A DNA stretch of 64,000 nucleotides, taken from positions 1,612,001-1,676,000 of the forward strand of contig NZ_CP172346.1 in the NCBI RefSeq assembly GCF_044336245.1, given 5' to 3'. The translations under genes were made by a program, and so were the position numbers. The notes beneath the pieces are model-generated. The model was not told the origin of the DNA and made no database searches. It saw only the letters and a list, made by a program, of their open reading frames with translations. This DNA comes from Schlesneria sphaerica (lineage in GTDB: Bacteria > Planctomycetota > Planctomycetia > Planctomycetales > Planctomycetaceae). Of this stretch, positions 9,104 to 18,270 are shown in pieces (positions within the stretch are counted from its first letter, which is position 1; the number at the start of each line of letters is the position of its first letter).

Positions 9104-9258
9104 ACAGCGCACAGGGGTCGATCCTCGGGTGAGTAGCAGCGGCTGACACGTCATCTTCGGTGGACGCGGGCACCGGTCTGGTTCGGACTTTCGATCACCA
9201 CTCCACCATCATAGAATCAACGTTCTAAAGGTGGCCTTGGACATTCATCGTACCACGA

Positions 9259-11577
9259 ATGGACAGACGAGTGAAAAAGCGATTCACACTGCGCCTGCTC
9301 GCTTGGATCGGGTTCTTCTGTTATGCCGCTTCGACCGGTGCGGCAGAAGTCTCGTTTCGGAATGATGTCATGGCCGTTCTTTCCAAGGCGGGCTGTAATC
9401 TCGGGACGTGTCACGGCAACGCTCGTGGCAAGGGGGGATTCCAGATTTCCTTACGGGGTCAGGACCCGGATGCCGACTTCGAGGTTCTTACGCGGGAACT
9501 CTTCGGCCGTCGCGTGAATTCCCTCGATCCCGATCAAAGCCTCATGCTGCTGAAACCGACCATGCAGATGGCCCACGAAGGAGGGAAACGGTTTTCGACA
9601 GAGTCGCAGGAATACCAGATCCTGCGAAACTGGATTGCGGCGGGGATGCCGCGAGACACCCGTCACACGCCACAGTTACTGCGACTTCGCGTCCTCCCCG
9701 AATCGGTCTTTCTTCCCGAACAACGAACGTCCTCATCGCCGGGCTGGCAGCAGCAGATTGAAGTCATCGCCGAATTTTCTGACGGATCAGCAAAGGATGT
9801 TTCGTCACTTGCCGTCTATGAACTGTCGCAGCCGATTGCTGATGTCTCACGAGAGGGGCTGGTCACAGGTCACGCTGCAGGTGAAGTCACCGTCATCGTT
9901 CGGTATCTGGATCTTCAGTCGATCGTCAGGATCGCGTTTCTGCCCGATCGACCTGACTTCGTCTGGACCGGTCCCGACACTGCGAACTTTATTGATGTTC
10001 AAGTCTTCGACAAACTGAAGCAGCTCAAGATCAACCCGTCGCCCGTTTGCGATGATGCGACATTCATTCGGCGAGTCACATTGGATCTTCTCGGGATTCC
10101 TCCCACGGCCCAGGAAGCTCGACAATTTGTTCAGAACACGACAGAGAACAAGCGTGCCGTCCTGATTGATTCACTCCTCGAGCGGCCCGAATTTTCCGAC
10201 TGGTGGGCCCTCAAGTGGTCCGATCTGCTCAGAATTGAAGAGAAAACGCTCGATCGAAAAGGAGTCGAAAATTTCTATTCGTGGCTGCGCGAGTCCTTCG
10301 CTACGCACAAGCCACTCGATCAACTTGTACGTGAGATTGTGGCCGCACAAGGCAGTACTTACGAGGTTCCCCCCGCCAACTTCTATCGAGCCCTGCGGAC
10401 CCCGTTTGAGCGGTCTGAAGCGGTCGGACAATTGTTTCTGGGGGTCCGGCTTCAGTGCTCCAAGTGCCACAATCATCCATTCGACCAGTGGACTCAAGAT
10501 GATTACTACAGTTGGGGCAGCGTTTTCTCACGCGTGAACTACAAGATTCTGGAGAACCGCCGTCGAGATTCAAATGATCAACACGAGTTTGACGGCGAAC
10601 AGATCGTGTATCTGAGCGAAAAGGGGGAAGCCAAAGATCCCCGCACCAACCGGTCACGCGATGCAAAATTTCTCGGCAGCCGGGAACAGTTGCCAGCCGC
10701 CGACCATCCACTGCTTCACCTGTCCCAATGGCTGACCGACCAGCAGCACGAACGCTTTGTGCAAATGCTGGCGAATCGGACCTGGCAGCAGGTAATGGGC
10801 CGCGGGATCGTGGACCCGATCGATGATTTTCGGGCGACGAACCCGCCGTCAAACCCGGCGTTGCTTAAGGCAATCTCGGAATACCTGGTGTCTGGCAAGA
10901 CGCCTGGCTCCGAATCGAGTCCAGTCGAAGCGATACCGTCGTCCGATCTCACTGCTCAAATCCCGGCATTCGATTTACGGCGTCTGTTGCGAGCGATCCT
11001 GAACTCCAGAACTTACCAGCATTCATCCACCATCAACGAGACCAATCGAGACGATGAATCGAACTTCAGCCGTGCCTACGTCCATCGCTACTCTGCAGAA
11101 CAGCTACTCGACGCAACAAGCCTGATGCTGGAGGTTCCACTGGAATTTTCGGGCTATCCACCAGGTCGACGGGCAGGACAAATCCCCGGGATCAACGCGA
11201 TGAAGACCAGAGAGAACGGGCTGACGGAAGCGGATCGATTTCTCCGGCTGTTTGGTCGACCACCTCGCCTGCAATCCTGTGACTGTGAACGATCAGACGA
11301 ATCCACACTGGGGCAGACATTCCAGCTCGTGAGCGGTTCACTCGTGAATCGAATGCTGACCGCCAAATCGAACCGCCTCAGCAACCTGAGCGGAGAGAAC
11401 AACCGCCCCGAGCAGGTGATCACCGAACTCTACTGGAGCGCACTCACAAGGCCGCCGACAGAGGAAGAACTGGCCGGCATCACGCAGTTTCTAAACCAGT
11501 CCGAGAACAAGCGTACTGCACTGGAAGACATCGTCTGGGGACTTTTGAACTCGCACGAATTCCTGCTGCGGCGATAG
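9259..11577 (+). CDS. DUF1549/DUF1553 planctomycete cytochrome-like protein
   Basis: Exported protein of 772 residues with signal peptide FTLRLLAWIGFFCYAAS. An N-terminal heme-like motif, CNLGTCH, lies at 46-52 (the CX4CH form usual in planctomycete PSCyt proteins). A bacterial Ig-like (Big2-type) segment spans about 150-230. The DUF1549 core follows ('IRRVTLDLLGIPPTAQEARQF', 'WWALKWSDLLRIEEKTLDRKG', 'CSKCHNHPFDQWTQDDYYS') and then DUF1553/PSD1 ('LANRTWQQVMGRGIVDPIDDFRATNPPSNP', 'FNLVSGSLVN'-like and 'LLNSHEFLLRR' ends). The family accompanies DUF1501 proteins and is thought to act in the periplasm, possibly in polysaccharide handling, but no reaction is proven. The downstream gene is its usual DUF1501 partner. 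Confidence 0.85.
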   Translation: MDRRVKKRFTLRLLAWIGFFCYAASTGAAEVSFRNDVMAVLSKAGCNLGTCHGNARGKGGFQISLRGQDPDADFEVLTRELFGRRVNSLDPDQSLMLLKPTMQMAHEGGKRFSTESQEYQILRNWIAAGMPRDTRHTPQLLRLRVLPESVFLPEQRTSSSPGWQQQIEVIAEFSDGSAKDVSSLAVYELSQPIADVSREGLVTGHAAGEVTVIVRYLDLQSIVRIAFLPDRPDFVWTGPDTANFIDVQVFDKLKQLKINPSPVCDDATFIRRVTLDLLGIPPTAQEARQFVQNTTENKRAVLIDSLLERPEFSDWWALKWSDLLRIEEKTLDRKGVENFYSWLRESFATHKPLDQLVREIVAAQGSTYEVPPANFYRALRTPFERSEAVGQLFLGVRLQCSKCHNHPFDQWTQDDYYSWGSVFSRVNYKILENRRRDSNDQHEFDGEQIVYLSEKGEAKDPRTNRSRDAKFLGSREQLPAADHPLLHLSQWLTDQQHERFVQMLANRTWQQVMGRGIVDPIDDFRATNPPSNPALLKAISEYLVSGKTPGSESSPVEAIPSSDLTAQIPAFDLRRLLRAILNSRTYQHSSTINETNRDDESNFSRAYVHRYSAEQLLDATSLMLEVPLEFSGYPPGRRAGQIPGINAMKTRENGLTEADRFLRLFGRPPRLQSCDCERSDESTLGQTFQLVSGSLVNRMLTAKSNRLSNLSGENNRPEQVITELYWSALTRPPTEEELAGITQFLNQSENKRTALEDIVWGLLNSHEFLLRR

Positions 11578-11670
11578 GTGTCTGCCAGGGAGTGCGACAA
11601 GCACGCTCAAAAGTGCTTCACGCAGCTGATTCGTTTAACAACCCGCAATGCAGAAGCAACGGAGATGACA

Positions 11671-13044
11671 ATGAGACAACCACCCCCACTCATTCTTCCC
11701 CGCAGGAAGGCATTGCAGATTGGCGGACTTGGAATGCTAGGTCTGACGATGCCTCGCATGATCCGGGCTGCAGAAGAACCCGCTGTCCGACCGGGCCGTG
11801 CAAAATCCGTAATCTTCCTGTACCAGTTTGGCGGGCCCAGTCACCTCGACACGTTTGATCCCAAGCCCATGGCACCTGCCGGAGTTCGGAGCCATTATGG
11901 GGTTATTGACACGGCTGCCCCCGGAATTCAAATCTGCGATCAACTGCCAAAGACTGCAGCGGTCATGGACGAGATCACCGTGATTCGGACCGTGTATCAC
12001 ACGATGAAGAATCACAATCCTGCCGCCTACTACGCACTGACCGGCCACGCTCCGCCCGTCGACGATATTCGGCTGCGCGACTCACAGGATTTGTTTCCTG
12101 CATACGGTTCTGTCGTCGATCGGCTTTCCCCCAACACCAACGGCATGCCCACGTTCGTCGCCTTTCCGCACGTGATGCGCGACGGTGAAATCACACCGGG
12201 TCAGCACGCCAGCTTTCTCGGAAAAGGCCATGATCCGTTGCTGATCACGTCCGATCCCAACGATCGCCGGTTCGCTCTCCCGGAACTCAGTTTGCCTAAT
12301 GGACTTGATGCTCAGCGGTTGCAGGACAGGCGTCAGATCCAGCAACTGATCAATCGGCAGATTGGTGAGCTCGAACAGAACCCGGCCGCACGCGGGCTTG
12401 ATGCCTACTACGAAAAAACGATGGGAATGCTGAATTCGTCCAAGGTCCGGGATGCGTTCAACCTCGACGCCGAACCTCAGTCCATCCGGGAAAAGTATGG
12501 ACGAACGACGTATGGGCAAAGCTGTCTGCTCGCCCGTCGCCTCGTCGAAGCGGGTGTCAAATTTGTGAACGTCTACTTTGCGAATAGCATCGGTGGTCGT
12601 CGCAATGACGGGGGCTGGGACACCCACGGCTTCGATAATACCCGCATGTATCCCATCCTCAAGGATTACCTGCTTCCGATGACGGACCAGACGCTTCCGA
12701 CCCTAATCACGGATCTGAAGGAACGCGGACTGCTGGAAAGCACGCTGATCGTCTGGATGGGCGAATTTGGTCGCACTCCGCGGATCAACGACAATATCAG
12801 TCGCGACCACTGGCCGCAGTGCTACTCGGTCTTGCTGGCCGGTGGTGGTGCCAAACGGGGATTGGTCCACGGCGTATCCGACAAGCAGGCTGCCTATCCG
12901 GACAAGGACCCCGTCCAGCTCGACGATCTCATGGCGACCGTGTTTGAACTTTTGGGAATTGATCCTCAAACAGAAGTGCGCGACAAGCTCAATCGGCCGC
13001 TCCCGGTCTCCGCAGGTCGTGTTGTGACAAATGTGATCGCTTAG
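11671..13044 (+). CDS. DUF1501 protein with Tat signal
   Basis: Partner of the preceding DUF1549/1553 gene, 93 bp downstream. The start at ATG 11671 has GGAG six bases upstream; an earlier GTG at 11578 would add 31 unlikely residues. The N-terminus LPRRKALQIGGLGMLGL is a twin-arginine signal. The body has the DUF1501 / sulfatase-alkaline phosphatase-like fold marks 'FLYQFGGPSHLDTFDPKP', 'RTVYHTMKNHNPAAYYALTG', 'GGWDTHGF' and 'TLIVWMGEFGRTPRIN...RDHWPQCYSVLLAGGG'. The family has a conserved histidine/aspartate pocket but no demonstrated substrate. About 457 residues, family-typical. Confidence 0.85.
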   Translation: MRQPPPLILPRRKALQIGGLGMLGLTMPRMIRAAEEPAVRPGRAKSVIFLYQFGGPSHLDTFDPKPMAPAGVRSHYGVIDTAAPGIQICDQLPKTAAVMDEITVIRTVYHTMKNHNPAAYYALTGHAPPVDDIRLRDSQDLFPAYGSVVDRLSPNTNGMPTFVAFPHVMRDGEITPGQHASFLGKGHDPLLITSDPNDRRFALPELSLPNGLDAQRLQDRRQIQQLINRQIGELEQNPAARGLDAYYEKTMGMLNSSKVRDAFNLDAEPQSIREKYGRTTYGQSCLLARRLVEAGVKFVNVYFANSIGGRRNDGGWDTHGFDNTRMYPILKDYLLPMTDQTLPTLITDLKERGLLESTLIVWMGEFGRTPRINDNISRDHWPQCYSVLLAGGGAKRGLVHGVSDKQAAYPDKDPVQLDDLMATVFELLGIDPQTEVRDKLNRPLPVSAGRVVTNVIA

Positions 13045-13419
13045 GGATCCTCAGGGCACAGAAGCTCCTCATAAAAGTCTCGATTAACTCTCTGGCCGCA
13101 GTTCCGACCTGCACAGACGTCGTCACACGCCCGTGACAATCACAGTCACGGTTCCCGACCGCCCGATTCCTGCACACCTCATCCCGAAGTCGTCCGCTGA
13201 CCGTGAGCAAGTGACTTCACGAGAAATGTATAGGGTTTAACGGCTGGACTCTGACGGCCACTCCTGGTGGAAAGGGTCTTCGCGCGAGACCTCGAAACCG
13301 GATTTGGCGAGAGGTACTGATCGGATGAATCAATCTCCGCTTACGCTTGCTTTGTCAGCGCCATCACGGAGAATGCACCCCTCCCATTTTCAATTTGCTG
13401 GCAGCCGAAAGAGTCTCTG
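13045..13419. other. Intergenic region, no gene seen
   Basis: 375 bp between the DUF1501 gene and the Nramp-like gene, both on the plus strand. I see no open frame with a ribosome site and no clean terminator. The only minus frame entering it runs antisense into the flanking genes and has no family resemblance. Confidence 0.4.
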
Positions 13420-14883
13420 ATGATTGAAGACGTCGAGTATGATCCGTATGCGCTTCCGGCAGACGCGATTCAGGAACCGCCACAGTCTTTGCTGACGGCG
13501 CTGCGTAAGATCGGTCCGGGGATCATCCTCGCGGGAACGATTGTCGGGTCCGGAGAACTGTTGCTGACAACTTCTCTCGGTGCAAAACACGGATTCGTCT
13601 TCCTGTGGCTGATCCTGTTCAGTTGCGTCATCAAGGTCTTTGTTCAGACAGAGCTGGGTCGTTACGCCATTTCCTCTGGAAAACCGACCCTCGGGGCGGT
13701 CAATGAACTGGGCGGACCTCGTCTGGGAGCAAACTGGATCTGCTGGTGGTGGTTCGTGATGATGTCCACGACTGTGTTTCAGCTTGGTGCCATGACGGGC
13801 ACCGTGGGCCAGTCCCTGCACCTCGCATTCCCCGGCCTCAGCGAACAACTCGTCAGCCTGTTCGATACTTCGTTCCCTGCACTGGCCAGGATCGTCAGCG
13901 AACGCCCTGATTATCCCTGGGCCATCCTGACCTGTCTGACCGCGATTCTGCTGCTCTGGAGCGGCAGCTATCAGAGAATTGAGTCCGTGACGACATTTCT
14001 GGTCGTCGGACTGACTCTGGTCACCGTGACGGCTGCGATGGCCCTCCCGGCGACTCGGTTCCCCATCCCCTGGAACGATGTCGCCAAGGGGTTGACGTTC
14101 GGTCTTCCCGCAGAAGGGATTGCGGTCGCGTTCGGAGTATTTGGAATCACCGGAGTGGGCGCAGCAGAGCTGTTCTATTACCCCTACTGGTGCCTCGAGA
14201 AAGGCTATGCGAGATATACCGGCCGGTCTGACGAGAGTCCGGAATGGGTGAACCGGGCTCGCGGGTGGATCCGCGTCATGTATCTGGATGCCTGGGTCAG
14301 CATGATCGTCTTTACCATTTCGACCGTCGCCTTTTATTTCATGGGAGCGACAGTCCTTCACAGCCAGGGCCTGGCCCCACAGGGTAAAGATATGATTCTG
14401 ACCCTGTCGAGAATGTTTGTCGATTCCTTCGGGACGTGGACTCAGGTTGCGTTTCTGATTGGAGCGGGTGCTGTGTTGTTTAAGACGCTTTACCTGTCAT
14501 CCGCCGGAAATGCACGTCTGGTGGCAGATCTCATGAGTCTGGCCGGTATCGCCCGTTATCGAAAACCGCACGAACGTGCTCGTGCGATCCACTGGATCTC
14601 GCTGCTGATTCCCGTCATTGCCCTCGGTCTGTTCCTGACATTCAAGGAGCCGAAGTGGATGGTGGTGGTGGGGGGCTTTGGACAGGCACTGACATTACCG
14701 ATTATCACCGCGTCGACAATTTATTTCCGTTACCGAAAGCTCGACCGGCGTCTGACACCTCCGCTGCTCCTCGACATCTGTCTGTGGATCGCGTTTGTTT
14801 CCATTACCCTGGTTGCCGGGTACGCGTTGAGAGATCAGATCATCAAATTCGCATTCACTCCGTCGGTCATTGGCGGGAAATAG
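13420..14883 (+). CDS. Nramp-related membrane transporter lacking the canonical metal motifs
   Basis: 487 residues with about eleven membrane segments beginning 'KIGPGIILAGTIVGSGELLLTTSLGAKHG', which is the Nramp TM1 region. Canonical Nramp proteins carry DPGN there and MPH in TM6. Here the corresponding sites read 'TIVGSGE' and 'GITGVGAAELFYYPYW', so the usual manganese/iron ligands are absent. The family assignment rests on overall TM1-TM2 similarity and topology. It belongs with the Nramp-like proteins common in planctomycetes, whose cargo is uncertain. The ATG at 13420 begins MIEDVEYDPYALPADAI, an acidic cytosolic N-terminus. It appears monocistronic. Confidence 0.75.
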   Translation: MIEDVEYDPYALPADAIQEPPQSLLTALRKIGPGIILAGTIVGSGELLLTTSLGAKHGFVFLWLILFSCVIKVFVQTELGRYAISSGKPTLGAVNELGGPRLGANWICWWWFVMMSTTVFQLGAMTGTVGQSLHLAFPGLSEQLVSLFDTSFPALARIVSERPDYPWAILTCLTAILLLWSGSYQRIESVTTFLVVGLTLVTVTAAMALPATRFPIPWNDVAKGLTFGLPAEGIAVAFGVFGITGVGAAELFYYPYWCLEKGYARYTGRSDESPEWVNRARGWIRVMYLDAWVSMIVFTISTVAFYFMGATVLHSQGLAPQGKDMILTLSRMFVDSFGTWTQVAFLIGAGAVLFKTLYLSSAGNARLVADLMSLAGIARYRKPHERARAIHWISLLIPVIALGLFLTFKEPKWMVVVGGFGQALTLPIITASTIYFRYRKLDRRLTPPLLLDICLWIAFVSITLVAGYALRDQIIKFAFTPSVIGGK

Positions 14884-15051
14884 AATCGGCCCGATCGTCA
14901 AGCGGCGGCCGCTCGGGCTGTTGCACAGAGTCTCTTTCCACGGCGAGATCACGAGTTTCCCGCTCTGCACCAGCGGAGTGGGACTGGGGCAGTCGTGGAC
15001 GTTTCCCCCCCCCCTGTAAGAAACCGCGAAAAAGGTGCGGGGGCGGGAACG

Positions 15052-16374
15052 TCACTCGAGGTTCCCTTCGGGCGTCACGATCCCATACGACTCAAGCAGA
15101 CTCTCCCGTTCGGCATTCAGGTCCAGGTCGATGTAGGTACGAAACGACCGGACCATCTGAATCTTCCCTTTTGGAACCACGGGCTTCACTGGCGTTTTTT
15201 TCAGATCATCCGCCTGCTTTAAGGCTCTCTCCGTCCAGGTATCCATGTTCACATCCGCTTTGACAATTTCCCCCGTCGCCTTTTCGTATTGGTCCACCTC
15301 CGCCGCATAGGCCTGGTGCAGGGTCCGAGCCGTATTGGCGAGCTGTTCTGCTGCGGCGACAGACCGCATACACTCAGCCTGGTAGATACCGCGCTGATTG
15401 AGCAACTGAGTGAGTCCGAATTCCAGACGCCTTTCATCCACCCGGCGCCCTGCTAAGCGGGTCGTCTCCCGCAGCATCGCCACTTGCTGATCGAGAAGTG
15501 CAATCGAGCTCACTAAAACCTGGGCCCGTCGATCGACAAGAGTGTACTCCTTCTCAAGCCGGTCCATTGATTTTTGAAACTCAGCCGTTTTCTCAGCGAA
15601 GGTCTCTTTCGCTTCCGCTGCAGACTTCTTCAGCCCCTCTCGTTTTACCTTCGCTCCGTCCAGTGACCTCTGCAGGCGAGCCTGTTTGCGTTCCAGTTGT
15701 GCGGCCCGCTGCTGCTTCACCTTTTCCCGTGCCTGCTCGATTTCGCTTTCCAGTTCTGCATGCTTCATGTGGATCTCGGTTTTTCCGGCGAGATATCCCT
15801 CCATGCGTTCTTCAGGCAGAATTTCTGCCAGCTTCGCTTCCGCCTGTAACCAGTCCTCTCGACGCTCTTTTGTTTCACACGTAAGACCCAGTGTGGCCAT
15901 GATCGTGCCGATCCAGCGAACATCGGCGTCTACCGAATGAGACGAGGACTCGTCCCCGCTCGTAATCCGCTTGGCAAACTCCATCAGGCGGGAATATCCG
16001 GCGTCATCATTCTTTGAGACGAAGCAGGTCCAGATCTCGGCTTTCCAGGCGGCGTGATACATCACCCCTTCTGATCGCGTGACCGCCTGAAATTTTTCCA
16101 GTGCCTCTTTCTTCTTCAACTGCTTCCAGAGGACCAACCCTTGCGCATAATCGATACGGGGATCGTCCGGTGCGTCAGCCTTGAGGCGCAGATAAAGTCG
16201 CTCCGCATTGGCCAACTGTTGAGGCCCCCTTTCGAAGCCCACCGCCAGTAGTTCCGCCACTCTTTTACCCAGTGCGGGGTCGACCGGCGTATCGTCCTCG
16301 GCCCGGCAGAGTCGGGTCGACGAATGGAACGTACAGGCGATCAGGATCATCGCGGTTAGAAGAGCCTCTCTCAC
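15052..16374 (-). CDS. Secreted TPR and coiled-coil protein, unknown function
   Basis: 440 residues. A signal peptide (LLTAMILIACTFHSSTRLCRA) is followed by TPR-like helices at about 40-160 ('NAERLYLRLKADAPDDPRIDYAQGLVLWKQ') and then a long charged coiled coil at about 215-340 ('EIEQAREKVKQQRAAQLERKQ', 'AKETFAEKTAEFQKSM'). No catalytic motif is visible. Its ATG overlaps the stop of the upstream gene in ATGA (16371-16374), so the two are translationally coupled and probably act together in the periplasm. A run of nine or more C residues lies in the non-coding DNA beyond its stop. I do not recognise a named family. Confidence 0.7.
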   Translation of the reverse strand: MREALLTAMILIACTFHSSTRLCRAEDDTPVDPALGKRVAELLAVGFERGPQQLANAERLYLRLKADAPDDPRIDYAQGLVLWKQLKKKEALEKFQAVTRSEGVMYHAAWKAEIWTCFVSKNDDAGYSRLMEFAKRITSGDESSSHSVDADVRWIGTIMATLGLTCETKERREDWLQAEAKLAEILPEERMEGYLAGKTEIHMKHAELESEIEQAREKVKQQRAAQLERKQARLQRSLDGAKVKREGLKKSAAEAKETFAEKTAEFQKSMDRLEKEYTLVDRRAQVLVSSIALLDQQVAMLRETTRLAGRRVDERRLEFGLTQLLNQRGIYQAECMRSVAAAEQLANTARTLHQAYAAEVDQYEKATGEIVKADVNMDTWTERALKQADDLKKTPVKPVVPKGKIQMVRSFRTYIDLDLNAERESLLESYGIVTPEGNLE

Positions 16375-17645
16375 TCGGTCGCTCCTGCGCTGATGGAGTA
16401 GAGCTGAATTGGAGGGCCGTCCAGAGCCTTCGTATAGGTTTCGCGAAATTCCTCGAAGCGGGTATCCACTTTCTGTTGCGTGGACATCGTTGCGGCACCA
16501 AACCGGATCGCCCGCCGCATTGACTCGGCATCGACCAGTCCAAGAGCACCCAGGGATTGCTTGATCGACTTCACCTGAGGATCATCTTCGATTCTCGCCT
16601 CCGCCTGAGGACGTGGCTGAGCCGCATCGCCCACCTCGGTCTGGCTCCAGATCGTCCGCCAATCCCCCTCAGCCACCTGGACAACAAACCGCGAATCGAC
16701 CCGGACACGTAAGCCGACCGGATCAATCTCCAATCGTGTCACGCGAAATCCGCGTCGCTTGAGTGCCTGTGCCTGACGAATGGCATTCGCCAGCCACCGC
16801 GACTGGTCGTGATATTTTTTCGGTGCCGAAAAATCATTCCCGAGATCCTTCAACAGCGAGTTCCACTGCTGCTCGAGCAGTTGCGGGATCACCTGGACGA
16901 GATCCGCGGCTTTCCCCGCTTTCGTGCGAGTGATCACATCCCCCGTCCCCTGGAAGTTGAGTTCCTCAACCAGCCCATGTTCCAGGAGCGCACATCGTGC
17001 CGCCCATTCCGCATCACTTTGTACTCGTCCCGGCAATTGCTTGATGAACTCGTGGGCCGGCGCCTCGAAGGGAATTCCGAGGTCGGTCAACTCTTTCTGC
17101 AGTGACGCAACTTCACGAGTTTCGACGTGAGCGATCCGGGCGTTCCAGGCGTGAGTCGCAATCAGGCGACGATCCCCTTGAGCTCGCACCATTCTGGCAA
17201 TTGATGCGGGGCGAATGTCATACCAGAGGAAATCAGGGTCTTCGTCCGGCGGGTCCGCCAATAGGCGGTCCAGTCGCTCCAGTTCCTGCTTGAAGAAGAA
17301 ACTCATTCCCGCCGGTACATCACCTGCGTCTAAACAGTGTCTGATCCGGTCACGGGTTTGTATCCACGCACGCTCGCGGGACTCCACGTTCGTTTTGACG
17401 ACGGCAGCAGCGCCCTGCGGGTGGGCTGCCGACAGCCAGTCTCGCGAAACCACGAGTGTCAAATACGCCTTCGGGTCGCTGCTGGCAACGAGCCCGCGCA
17501 GCGTCCGCCCGGACTTCAGCACGATGACATCGACGGCGGAATTGCGAGGACCACTCGACTTCGGGTCCGCAAGCACAAGCGATGGAACAAGGCCAATCGC
17601 CACAATGAACTTGCAACAGTTTTGACGACGTGCGACCGGGGACAC
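16371..17645 (-). CDS. Secreted protein of unknown function, coupled to coiled-coil partner
   Basis: About 424 residues. The preferred start is GTG 17645, with GGAAGG seven bases upstream; it gives MSPVARRQNCCKFIVAIGLVPSLVLA, a good signal peptide. A TTG at 17675, which overlaps the DUF420 stop as TTGA, is the alternative. After the signal, 'VDVIVLKSGRTLRGLVASSDP' resembles an SH3/Sm-like 'LKSG..L.G' strand pair found at the start of many planctomycete secreted proteins. The rest is helical without known motifs. It sits between a DUF420 membrane protein and a TPR/coiled-coil protein in a tight minus-strand operon, suggesting an envelope complex. Function not known. Confidence 0.7.
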   Translation of the reverse strand: MSPVARRQNCCKFIVAIGLVPSLVLADPKSSGPRNSAVDVIVLKSGRTLRGLVASSDPKAYLTLVVSRDWLSAAHPQGAAAVVKTNVESRERAWIQTRDRIRHCLDAGDVPAGMSFFFKQELERLDRLLADPPDEDPDFLWYDIRPASIARMVRAQGDRRLIATHAWNARIAHVETREVASLQKELTDLGIPFEAPAHEFIKQLPGRVQSDAEWAARCALLEHGLVEELNFQGTGDVITRTKAGKAADLVQVIPQLLEQQWNSLLKDLGNDFSAPKKYHDQSRWLANAIRQAQALKRRGFRVTRLEIDPVGLRVRVDSRFVVQVAEGDWRTIWSQTEVGDAAQPRPQAEARIEDDPQVKSIKQSLGALGLVDAESMRRAIRFGAATMSTQQKVDTRFEEFRETYTKALDGPPIQLYSISAGATE

Positions 17646-17671
17646 AGCGGCACCTTCCGTCTCAAGTGGGT

Positions 17672-18163
17672 TCAACCGCGGTTGATAAACGCCACATAAT
17701 AGAATATCAGCCCCGTCAAAGATGTCAGCAGCAAATCTACTGCGGACGTCCAACCCAGGAGGGCATGCAGCCGGCTATGCTTCCCGGGGGCAGGGGGATG
17801 CGGAAATCTCAGCAGGGCGCAAATGATCGTCGTGGCCCATAGAAATGGGGTCGTCACGGCAAAAATCAGATGGATCCGCAGTGCCTGCCGAATCGTATCA
17901 GCCTGCTCGGCCGAAAGTGGGGGCCCCTTGCTGACGACCTTCTTCCAACCTCCCTGGACCCAGTGCAGGTCGAACTCGAAGGCAAACACGGCCACCAGAA
18001 GTGTGACTGCCAATGCCAGCTGAAGGTTCCGATGACGCTGAAAGCGTCGCTTCCACTTGACCGAATAGAGGCTGAAGATCAGAACGGGAACCAGCAGGAC
18101 CAGGGCAACGACGATCGCATCCAGCATGAAAGAGGCATGATTTCCCAGGAATCCATCTTTCAT
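17672..18163 (-). CDS. DUF420 family membrane protein
   Basis: 163 residues starting MKDGFLGNHASFMLDAIVVA, with AAGG upstream; residues before this Met have no membrane or family character. Four membrane helices are visible ('LDAIVVALVLLVPVLIFSLY', 'LQLALAVTLLVAVFAFEFDL', 'LRIHLIFAVTTPFLWATTII', 'TSAVDLLLTSLTGLIFYYVA'), with conserved His residues in 'GNHASFMLD', 'RIHLIF' and 'KHSRLHALLGWT' in the positions typical of DUF420. DUF420 proteins (YozB/CtaM-like) are linked to heme-copper oxidase maturation; whether that holds here is inference, as no oxidase genes are in view. The stop overlaps a possible TTG start of the next gene. Confidence 0.8.
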   Translation of the reverse strand: MKDGFLGNHASFMLDAIVVALVLLVPVLIFSLYSVKWKRRFQRHRNLQLALAVTLLVAVFAFEFDLHWVQGGWKKVVSKGPPLSAEQADTIRQALRIHLIFAVTTPFLWATTIICALLRFPHPPAPGKHSRLHALLGWTSAVDLLLTSLTGLIFYYVAFINRG

Positions 18164-18270
18164 GGAAGAACGCCTTCCTAATTTCAGAAGTGGTGCGGTC
18201 CGAGCGATCCTGTGAGTTTCAGACCTCGTCAGGGAAAGGGGAGTGATCCCAATCAGATTCCTCGATCCCC

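Noticed and set aside
13390..14361. A 323-codon minus-strand frame
   Set aside because: Antisense shadow of the Nramp-like gene; hydrophilic, no family similarity.
15004..15017. Long C-run as possible regulatory or slippage site
   Set aside because: It is in non-coding DNA past two convergent stops, with no associated structure.
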